A stretch of DNA of 20,894 nt from SKLM01 sp964542755 (lineage in GTDB: Bacteria > Chloroflexota > Anaerolineae > B4-G1): contig CAZIWL010000075.1 in NCBI GenBank assembly GCA_964542755.1, positions 1 to 20,894 on the forward strand, written 5' to 3'. Both the position numbers and the translations under genes were made by a program. This document shows positions 16,477-20,894 of this stretch, piece by piece (position 1 is the first letter of the stretch; every line of letters starts with the position of its first letter). The notes under the pieces were generated by a model. The model made no database searches and had not been told where the DNA came from. It was given only the letters and a program-made list of their open reading frames with translations.

Positions 16477-16740
16477 CTAGGCAAGTCGCGATAGGGCCAC
16501 GGCCAGGGCGTCAGCGATCTCCTCCGCCGACGCGTCGGACACGACACACTCGGTGGCGTAGGAACGAACGAGGGCGATGGTCGCTTGATGGGCCGCTGAA
16601 CGTACTGCGGCCAGCTGCTGGAGGATCTCATTGCAGTCTCGATCCTCCTCGATCATGCGTGCCACGCCTCGGGCCTGACCCTCGATGCGCCGGACGCGCT
16701 GCAGCAGCTTGACCTTGGCCTCTCCGTCGGCTAATTTCAC
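16477..16740 (-). CDS. CsoR/FrmR-family metal- or thiol-sensing repressor
   Basis: An 87-residue all-helical repressor of the CsoR/FrmR (DUF156) family: R-V-R-R-I-E-G-Q-A-R-G near the N-terminus, C36 in D-R-D-C-N-E-I-L-Q-Q-L-A-A-V-R, and C65 in A-T-E-C-V. By alignment from memory with FrmR and M. tuberculosis CsoR, the ligand set is C36, Y61, C65, where copper-sensing CsoR has C-H-C. GTG 16740 is chosen because AAGGAGG lies 5 nt upstream; extending to 16785 would bypass that site. It sits between fmdB and the PDO/trxB genes, so it probably represses this operon. The signal could be a metal, a reactive sulfur species, an aldehyde or oxidation; the sequence does not decide. Confidence 0.88.
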   Translation of the reverse strand: MKLADGEAKVKLLQRVRRIEGQARGVARMIEEDRDCNEILQQLAAVRSAAHQATIALVRSYATECVVSDASAEEIADALAVALSRLA

Positions 16741-16752
16741 CGTTTCCTCCTT

Positions 16753-16822
16753 AGAAGCGTACAAGAAGCGTACACCTGGAAGCATACGTTGGGGAGCCTA
16801 GACCTGGAAGCACACGGCTTCC
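16753..16822. repeat. Repeated GAAGC elements between fmdB and the CsoR-family gene
   Basis: An 11-bp unit AGAAGCGTACA is perfectly tandem (16753-16763, 16764-16774). Two related 13-bp units, CCTGGAAGCATAC (16775-16787) and CCTGGAAGCACAC (16803-16815), follow, and the last is part of an inverted repeat GGAAGC/GCTTCC (16806-16822). They lie in the 96-nt gap upstream of the repressor gene. They could be protein-binding sites or an RNA processing/attenuation structure. Confidence 0.5.
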
Positions 16823-16836
16823 TATCGGGACACCCC

Positions 16837-17034
16837 TCATATGGGGCCGGGGCCGCACGAGGCGCCAGCCTCGCTGCCTGATCCGCCTCCGCCGAGGCCG
16901 AATAGGGAAATGGCTTTCTCCACCCTGGTGCTCCCACAGCGGGGACACGTGGGCGTCTTCTGCTGCGTCGCAGATCGCACGAAGAGATCGAAATCCTCTC
17001 CACAGTCCTTGCAGCGATACTCATAGACAGGCAT
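16837..17034 (-). CDS. FmdB-family zinc ribbon protein
   Basis: A 65-residue protein matching the FmdB putative regulatory family: it begins M-P-V-Y-E-Y-R-C-K-D-C-G and has a zinc ribbon with C8-x2-C11 and C30-x2-C33, followed by a Gly/Ser-rich tail. The family's role is poorly defined (originally linked to formamide/acetamide use); a regulatory or metal-binding function is assumed. AAGGAGG lies about 11 nt before ATG 17034, a slightly long spacing. It is the first gene after a strong promoter and leads the redox operon; the CsoR-family gene follows after 96 nt. Confidence 0.9.
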   Translation of the reverse strand: MPVYEYRCKDCGEDFDLFVRSATQQKTPTCPRCGSTRVEKAISLFGLGGGGSGSEAGASCGPGPI

Positions 17035-17092
17035 AGACGTTCAGTCCTCCTTAAGTGCTCGATCGTCGATCCTTCAGTCTCAGTCACCAGAC

Positions 17093-17121
17093 GGTAGTAT
17101 ACTTACCACCAGTATAGTATA
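17093..17121. promoter_or_regulatory. Candidate operator next to the redox operon promoter
   Basis: TATACT (17098-17103) and AGTATA (17111-17116) form an inverted repeat around a C-containing 7-bp centre, and the near-palindrome GGTAGTATACTTACC spans 17093-17107. It lies immediately downstream of, and touches, the -10 at 17116-17121, where a repressor would block transcription. AT-rich arms around a C/G centre resemble CsoR/FrmR-family operators, so the repressor encoded in this operon is a candidate ligand. A second GTATACTTACC copy is at 17274-17284. Confidence 0.45.
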
Positions 17122-17144
17122 GCACGCTTACGGAGGGCTGTCAA
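17116..17144 (-). promoter_or_regulatory. Near-consensus sigma-70 promoter of the redox operon
   Basis: On the minus strand: TTGACA (17144-17139), 17-bp spacer, TATACT (17121-17116). The best promoter in the window. The leader to ATG 17034 is about 75 nt. Confidence 0.8.
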
Positions 17145-17224
17145 TGGACAGCGTGGTGATGCGTGCCCTCGGGGCGATGCACCTTCCGGGTGCGTTGCAC
17201 CTGATGGGCGTGTGCGACCCAGTA

Positions 17225-17248
17225 CCCCCAGTGGTGACCACGTGGGGG
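17225..17248. repeat. Strong hairpin in the fmdB/Ldh2 intergenic region
   Basis: CCCCCAGTGG pairs with CCAC-g-TGGGGG around a TGA loop: ten base pairs with one bulged G. It sits in the stretch 17145-17345, which otherwise holds no gene, just before the plus-strand promoter candidate. A smaller GCACC/GGTGC hairpin is at 17179-17193. Could end upward transcription or be an RNA leader element. Confidence 0.4.
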
Positions 17249-17252
17249 GCAC

Positions 17253-17280
17253 TTGTTCATTGAGCACCATCTTGTATACT
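17253..17280 (+). promoter_or_regulatory. Candidate promoter upstream of the mutase remnant and Ldh2 gene
   Basis: TTGTTC (17253-17258), 16-bp spacer, TATACT (17275-17280). The -10 is part of the second GTATACTTACC copy, so both divergent promoters may answer to the same protein. It may still drive the dehydrogenase gene at 17639. Confidence 0.4.
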
Positions 17281-17345
17281 TACCGCGGATGACGGACCGA
17301 GAGGCCTGGTGAATCGTCGCATCTCTTCGCAGCTGAGGAGGTTCG

Positions 17346-17504
17346 TTGGAGAGTCTGCCGCGCGACACGGAGAGGTGGGTGAAGGAGACGCTGGAGCCGA
17401 CACTCAGATGCTTCCCCGAGCGTCGAGAGACGTTCACCCGCGCTCGACGCACGGCGTCCTCGTCGAGCTCTACGAGCGCCGGGCCTGAGCCGAGGGTTAC
17501 CTGA
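17346..17504 (+). pseudogene. Probable decayed N-terminal fragment of methylmalonyl-CoA mutase
   Basis: A short frame beginning TTG at 17346, 4 nt after a GAGGAGG site, encodes 52 residues. Residues 10-28 (E-R-W-V-K-E-T-L-E-P-T-L-R-C-F-P-E-R-R) followed by E-T-F-T strongly resemble the very start of methylmalonyl-CoA mutase large subunits, which typically read R-W-x(3)-TL-x(3)-L-x-x-FPER-x-x-x-FTT-x-SG then a V-x-x-LYTP motif. The similarity then stops, but resumes in another frame at about 17453-17479 (G-V-L-V-E-L-Y-E), ending at a TGA at 17486. This suggests a frameshift and loss of the remaining several hundred residues. Assignment is by eye; a chance match or a real 52-residue protein is possible. 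The stretch 17505-17626 holds nothing recognisable. Confidence 0.45.
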
Positions 17505-17638
17505 GGGAATTGTCGGGTCGGAGAGCAAGGGGGCGGACGCGCGCTCGGCGCCCTTCACGACCCGGGTGAACTACGGCAGCCGGCCCCGGCCTGGCTGCGC
17601 AGAAAAGACCGGATAGATCTAACATCTTGGAGGAGACT

Positions 17639-18745
17639 ATGAGCGAGGAAGCACGGGTGCGCGTCGACGCCGATGCGCTGGAGGCGTTTTGTGTCCATCT
17701 GCTGAAGAGCATGGGCGTGCCCGATGAGGACGCCCGCATCACGGCCGACGTCCTGGTCAGCGCCGACGTCCGCGGGACCCACAGTCACGGCGTGGCTCGA
17801 ATGCGGCGCTACGTGAACGGCCTGCGGAACGGCATGATGATCGCCGAGCCGAAGACGGAGGTGGTGGCGGAGACGCCCACCACCCTTCTGGTCGACGGAG
17901 GCGGCGGCCTCGGGCAGCCCGTCTCCTATCGGGCCATGGCGAAGGCCATCGAGAAGGCGGCAGAGCACGGGACCGGGTTCGCGACGGTCCGCAACTCGAA
18001 CCACTTCGGCATTGCCGGCTACTATGCCATGATGGCTCTTGAGCACGACTGCATCGGCATCTCGATGACGAACGCGTCGGTGCTGGTCGTACCCACCTTC
18101 GGCCGGGACGCTATGTTGGGCACGAATCCCATATCCGTCGCTGCCCCTGCCGGGGAGGAGTGGCCCTTCGTCCTCGACATGGCCACCAGCACCGTCCCGC
18201 GCGGGAAGCTCGAGGTCTACGAGCGCATGGAGAAGCCGCTGCCCCTGGGCTGGGCCACCGATGAGACCGGTGAGGCCAGCACCGATACCGGCGGCGTGCT
18301 GAAGAACCTGAAGGAGCGGGCCGGAGGGGGTCTCCTGCCCCTGGGAGGCGTCGGCGAGCTGCTCGGCGGTCACAAGGGCTACGGCCTGGCCCTGCTCGTG
18401 GACGTCCTCTGCGGCGTCCTGCCTGGGGCGGCCTACGCCAACTTGGTCTATCCCAAGGCCGAGGACGGGAGCCCACTCCCCTCGGCCATCGGCCACTTCT
18501 TCGGGGCCTGGCGCGTGGACGCCTTCCGACCGGTGGAGGACTTCAAGGAAGCGATGGACGACCTGCAGCGCCGGCTGAAAGACGCGCCCAGGGCGGAGGG
18601 ACAGGACCGTATCTACGTCCACGGCGAGAAGGAGTACGAGACGGCGGAGGAGAACGCGGAGAAGGGCGTCCCGCTGAACCCCAAGGTGACGGCCGACCTC
18701 CGCGCGCTGGGAGAGGAGCTGGACGTGGCGTACGACCTGGAGTAG
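17639..18745 (+). CDS. Malate/L-lactate (Ldh2-family) NAD(P)-dependent dehydrogenase
   Basis: A 368-residue member of the Ldh2/malate-sulfolactate-ureidoglycolate dehydrogenase family, which oxidises 2-hydroxy acids with NAD(P) and is unrelated to classical LDH. Conserved motifs: T-H-S-H-G-V-A-R-M (His48/His50), N-S-N-H-F-G-I-A-G (His122), T-N-P-I-S, and G-G-H-K-G-Y-G-L-A (His245, Lys246). Length is typical. ATG 17639 is chosen because GGAGG sits 5 nt upstream; an in-frame TTG at 17627 overlaps that site. Substrate among malate, lactate, sulfolactate and others cannot be fixed by sequence. Followed closely by a DUF2905 gene; preceded by a structured spacer and a mutase remnant. Confidence 0.92.
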   Translation: MSEEARVRVDADALEAFCVHLLKSMGVPDEDARITADVLVSADVRGTHSHGVARMRRYVNGLRNGMMIAEPKTEVVAETPTTLLVDGGGGLGQPVSYRAMAKAIEKAAEHGTGFATVRNSNHFGIAGYYAMMALEHDCIGISMTNASVLVVPTFGRDAMLGTNPISVAAPAGEEWPFVLDMATSTVPRGKLEVYERMEKPLPLGWATDETGEASTDTGGVLKNLKERAGGGLLPLGGVGELLGGHKGYGLALLVDVLCGVLPGAAYANLVYPKAEDGSPLPSAIGHFFGAWRVDAFRPVEDFKEAMDDLQRRLKDAPRAEGQDRIYVHGEKEYETAEENAEKGVPLNPKVTADLRALGEELDVAYDLE

Positions 18746-18766
18746 GTGGTTGAGGGAGGAGAGATC

Positions 18767-19000
18767 GTGAACGGTCTGGAGCCGATGGCAAGGCTGATGG
18801 TGGGCATGGGCATCGCCCTGGTCATCCTCGGTGGTCTCGTCTGGCTCCTGGCCCGGTCGGACGTCTTCGGCCGGCTGCCCGGCGACATCCGCATCGAACG
18901 GGACGGTTTCTCCTGCCTGATTCCCATCGCCAGCTCGATTATCCTCAGTTTGCTTCTGACCATCGTGCTCAACGTCATTGTACGGCTGATGAACCGCTGA
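18767..19000 (+). CDS. DUF2905 family small membrane protein
   Basis: A 77-residue membrane protein with two predicted helices (about 8-28 and 48-70) flanking the family signature G-R-L-P-G-D-I-R-I-E-R. DUF2905 is widespread in bacteria and uncharacterised. GTG 18767 is chosen because GGGAGGA lies about 6 nt upstream; the start falls 21 nt after the dehydrogenase stop. The C-terminal helix is rich in Leu/Ile/Val. It forms a tight plus-strand run with the next membrane protein (12-nt gap) and queA, a DUF2905-queA association I recall as common, which suggests co-transcription rather than a proven shared job. Confidence 0.88.
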   Translation: MNGLEPMARLMVGMGIALVILGGLVWLLARSDVFGRLPGDIRIERDGFSCLIPIASSIILSLLLTIVLNVIVRLMNR

Positions 19001-19012
19001 GAGGAGGAAGAT

Positions 19013-19363
19013 ATGACGCGATTGCCAGGCCTGTTTAACGTGCTTCCGGCGCTTCCCACGCTGCTGGCTCATCTGGCAGGGGTGGTGGTGGCTATCGTCT
19101 TGCTCGTTCGCCAGCGCGAGCGATCGCTCCCTCCGATCCTGGCGGTCGTCGGGTTCGGTCTCCTGTTCGTCATCGACCTGGCCAATTTCGCGCGGGGCCC
19201 GCTGATCAACCTTATCTCCCAGCGCACGGCCGCCGGGGTCCGCGCGGGCGTGACCGGTGTCGGCTGCTGCTGCAGCATCGTCGATGTCGCCGCCACCGTC
19301 TGCCTGATCATAGCCCTTACCCAGGCGCTGTCGACGCCAAAGTCCGAGGGAGCGGCGCTCTAG
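19013..19363 (+). CDS. Hypothetical three-helix membrane protein
   Basis: A 116-residue protein with hydrophobic segments at about 12-33, 41-60 and 84-105. A short basic loop (R-Q-R-E-R) follows the first helix and G-V-G-C-C-C-S-I-V-D precedes or begins the third; the three adjacent cysteines are unusual. AGGAGG lies about 6 nt before ATG 19013. No family is recognised. It is 12 nt after the DUF2905 gene and 2 nt before queA, so it is in the same transcript; the layout resembles small membrane proteins near queA but gives no function. Confidence 0.8.
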   Translation: MTRLPGLFNVLPALPTLLAHLAGVVVAIVLLVRQRERSLPPILAVVGFGLLFVIDLANFARGPLINLISQRTAAGVRAGVTGVGCCCSIVDVAATVCLIIALTQALSTPKSEGAAL

Positions 19364-19365
19364 CC

Positions 19366-20448
19366 GTGCGGACCGACGCCTTCGACTACGACCTGCCGCC
19401 GGAGCTCATCGCTCAGGAGCCGTTGGAGCCCCGTGATGCGTCGCGGCTGATGGTGCTGGATCGCGCATCGGGCGAGATCCAGCACCTTCGGTTCCACGAC
19501 CTGCCTCGCTTCCTTGATCCCGGTGACCTCCTCGTTCTCAATCAGACCCGCGTCATCCGGGCGCGCCTATTTTCCCGCAAGCCGACCGGTGGGAAAGTGG
19601 AGATTCTCCTACTTCGCCGGATCGAGGGCGACGAGGGGGCGCCGTATGAAACATGGGAGGTTCTGGTCGGCGGCAGCGGCGTACGGCCGGGGTTGACCCT
19701 CACGCTGCTCGACGGCCCCGGCGGCAGTCCCATCGACACGTCGGCCGAGGTGGTCGGGGTGGGGGAGCGCGCGGTGCGCGTCCTCCGCTTCGACCGGCCC
19801 GTGCTGGCCCTGACCGGGGAGGTTGGGACGACGCCCCTCCCGCCGTATATCCACCGGAAGCTTGAGGATGACGAACGGTACCAGACGGTCTACGCCCGCG
19901 AGCCCGGCTCCGCGGCCGCCCCGACAGCCGGGCTCCACTTCACCCCGGAGCTGTTGATCGAACTCCGCGACCGGGGCGTCCGCTCCGAGTACGTGACGCT
20001 CCACGTGGGGCTGGACACGTTTCAGCCCGTCCGCGAGGAGCACATCGAGGACCACGATATGCACACCGAGGTCTGCCTCCTCCCCCCCGAGGTGGCGCAG
20101 GCCGTCAATGAGACGAAGCTGAAGGGCCGCCGCGTCGTGGCGGTGGGCACGACCAGCGTCCGCGTCCTGGAGACGGCGGCGCAGGGGGCCGGTGGCGGGG
20201 CGGATGGAGAGGCCTGCCCGTGCTGCACGGTGGCCCCCTTCGAGGGGGAGACCGATCTCTTCATCTACCCCGGCTATGACTTCCGGGCGGTGGATGCGCT
20301 GGTGACCAACTTCCATCTCCCGCGTTCCACGCTGCTGATGCTCGTCGCCGCCTTCTCCGGGAAGGACTTCATGGAGCGCGCCTACGCCGAGGCCGTCGAG
20401 CGCGCGTACCGCTTCTACAGCTTTGGCGATGCGATGCTGATTCTCTGA
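19366..20448 (+). CDS. queA: S-adenosylmethionine:tRNA ribosyltransferase-isomerase
   Basis: A 360-residue QueA, which transfers and isomerises the ribose of AdoMet onto preQ1 at the wobble position of tRNA, giving epoxyqueuosine. Typical features: N-terminal F-D-Y-D-L-P-P-E-L-I-A-Q, L-N-Q-T-R-V-I-x-A-R, A-P-T-A-G-L-H-F-T, G-T-T-S-V-R-V-L-E, and Y-P-G-Y-D-F-R followed by V-T-N-F-H-L-P-R-S-T-L-L-M-L-V. Full length. GTG 19366 lies 2 nt after the preceding stop with no clear ribosome site of its own, so it probably depends on coupling. The variable loop after the V-L-E motif contains C-P-C-C (284-287), which is not part of the catalytic core. No other queuosine gene is in the window. Confidence 0.97.
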   Translation: MRTDAFDYDLPPELIAQEPLEPRDASRLMVLDRASGEIQHLRFHDLPRFLDPGDLLVLNQTRVIRARLFSRKPTGGKVEILLLRRIEGDEGAPYETWEVLVGGSGVRPGLTLTLLDGPGGSPIDTSAEVVGVGERAVRVLRFDRPVLALTGEVGTTPLPPYIHRKLEDDERYQTVYAREPGSAAAPTAGLHFTPELLIELRDRGVRSEYVTLHVGLDTFQPVREEHIEDHDMHTEVCLLPPEVAQAVNETKLKGRRVVAVGTTSVRVLETAAQGAGGGADGEACPCCTVAPFEGETDLFIYPGYDFRAVDALVTNFHLPRSTLLMLVAAFSGKDFMERAYAEAVERAYRFYSFGDAMLIL

Positions 20449-20493
20449 CGTGCAGAGTCCTGTGCGAGTCGACGCGGTTATGCCGAAAGGGGA

Positions 20494-20520
20494 CACAGAT
20501 CCCGCAGATAGCACAGATTC
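20494..20520. repeat. Three tandem 9-bp CAGAT units
   Basis: The units CACAGATCC, CGCAGATAG and CACAGATTC follow each other exactly at 9-bp period in the spacer between queA and the response regulator. Similar strings (ACAGATT/GCAGATT triplets) occur as intergenic repeats in many bacterial genomes, from general recollection; here it may be one copy of such a family. Confidence 0.5.
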
Positions 20521-20561
20521 AGCCCATTCACAGCCTCTCCGACCCCTCTCGTAACTCATTC

Positions 20562-20605
20562 TTAATGCTTCGTTAACCAACAAGCCGGCGATTGTCGCGT
20601 ATAAT
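20562..20605 (+). promoter_or_regulatory. Candidate promoter with TTAA direct repeat, upstream of response regulator
   Basis: A perfect TATAAT (20600-20605) lacks a good -35. Just upstream, two TTAA cores (20562-20565 and 20573-20576) are 11 bp apart, the spacing used by OmpR/PhoB-type activators. A GGGCTGC/GCAGCTC hairpin (20622-20638) lies in the leader. Confidence 0.45.
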
Positions 20606-20658
20606 CGATCCTACGCGCCCGGGGCTGCGGTGCAGCTCGGGGCCAAACGTGACGACGT

Positions 20659-20894
20659 ATGCTGCGCGACACATCTATGGCATCACCCCAATCCTCCAAC
20701 GGAGACCGGGCGCGACTGCTCGTTGTGGACGATCAACCGACCGTCCGCTGCAGCCTGCGTGACCTGCTCAGCTTGCGGGGGTACCACGTCGATGAGGCCA
20801 GCACGGGCGAGGAGGCCCTGGCGCGCTTCGAGGAGAGCCGCTACGACCTGCTCCTCCTCGACGTCCGCATGCCGGGCATGGACGGCCCCGAGGT
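20659..20894 (+). CDS. Response regulator, cut by the window end
   Basis: The first 78 residues are a receiver domain: acidic pair D24/D25 in L-L-V-V-D-D-Q-P, phospho-acceptor D68 in L-L-L-L-D-V-R-M-P-G-M-D-G. ATG 20659 or ATG 20677 could be the start; neither has a clear ribosome site, and the first 17 residues are not conserved. The output domain lies beyond the window, so its class is unknown. Confidence 0.88.
   Translation, partial: MLRDTSMASPQSSNGDRARLLVVDDQPTVRCSLRDLLSLRGYHVDEASTGEEALARFEESRYDLLLLDVRMPGMDGPE

Noticed and set aside
17555..19072. A 505-codon open frame on the minus strand, antisense to the dehydrogenase and small membrane genes
   Set aside because: Its His/Val/Gln/Asp-rich composition is typical of an antisense shadow in GC-rich DNA, and the plus-strand genes have clear family motifs and ribosome sites.
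20443..20457. CTCTG/CAGAG inverted repeat at the queA stop as a terminator
   Set aside because: Only five base pairs, overlaps the stop codon and has no T tract.
1..20894. tRNA, rRNA, CRISPR arrays, insertion sequences or phage genes
   Set aside because: I looked for cloverleaf-like segments, regularly spaced repeats and transposase or integrase motifs and saw none.

Overview
The window is about 20.9 kb of GC-rich bacterial DNA. The gene content (a giant multi-GAF histidine kinase, secreted proteins with Thr/Pro-rich linkers, a LysM lipoprotein, a protein disulfide oxidoreductase paired with thioredoxin reductase, small DUF2905-type membrane proteins) fits a Chloroflexota (Anaerolineae-like) genome, probably a metagenome assembly. 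That placement is inference from gene style; no rRNA or other phylogenetic marker is present. A run of exactly 100 N (14258-14357) is a scaffold gap inside a gene.

Layout. (1) 1-4918, plus strand: the 3' part of a hybrid-sensor-like histidine kinase with seven GAF domains, a PAS-like segment and a kinase core, followed by a stand-alone receiver protein. (2) 5015-6674, minus strand: a LysM/FxLYD-like lipoprotein and a PlsC-type acyltransferase, driven by an extended -10 promoter that is divergent from (3) a small acidic single-helix membrane protein (6913-7104) and a TGS/ThrRS-like/uridine-kinase fusion (7271-8974), plus strand. A perfect 10-bp hairpin separates these from (4) 9112-13321, minus strand: DUF4177-like small protein, geranylgeranyl-reductase-family flavoprotein, cupin, and a large anchored beta-propeller protein with a C-terminal domain of unknown function. 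(5) 13581-17034, minus strand: a thiol-redox cluster, fmdB-like zinc ribbon, CsoR/FrmR-family repressor, protein disulfide oxidoreductase (PDO), canonical NADPH thioredoxin reductase, a second thioredoxin-reductase-like flavoprotein lacking the NADPH 2'-phosphate motif, and a 2[4Fe-4S] ferredoxin. It is preceded by a near-consensus sigma-70 promoter with an inverted repeat next to its -10. (6) 17145-17638: a structured non-coding stretch with a probable decayed fragment of the start of a methylmalonyl-CoA mutase gene. (7) 17639-20448, plus strand: malate/L-lactate dehydrogenase family (Ldh2), DUF2905 protein, a three-helix membrane protein, and queA. (8) 20659-20894: the start of a response regulator, cut by the window end.

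The most interesting unit is the redox cluster (5). PDO has two CxxC sites and is translationally coupled to a normal NADPH-dependent TrxB. The next gene is a TrxB paralogue in which the HRRxxxR NADPH motif reads A-P-Q-S-E-L-R-A, and 20 nt further on lies a dicluster ferredoxin. This suggests a disulfide relay fed both by NADPH and by ferredoxin, controlled by a CsoR-family repressor with an unusual Cys-Tyr-Cys sensor set. The catalytic CxxC of the paralogue is hidden in the N gap, so closing that gap is the key test.
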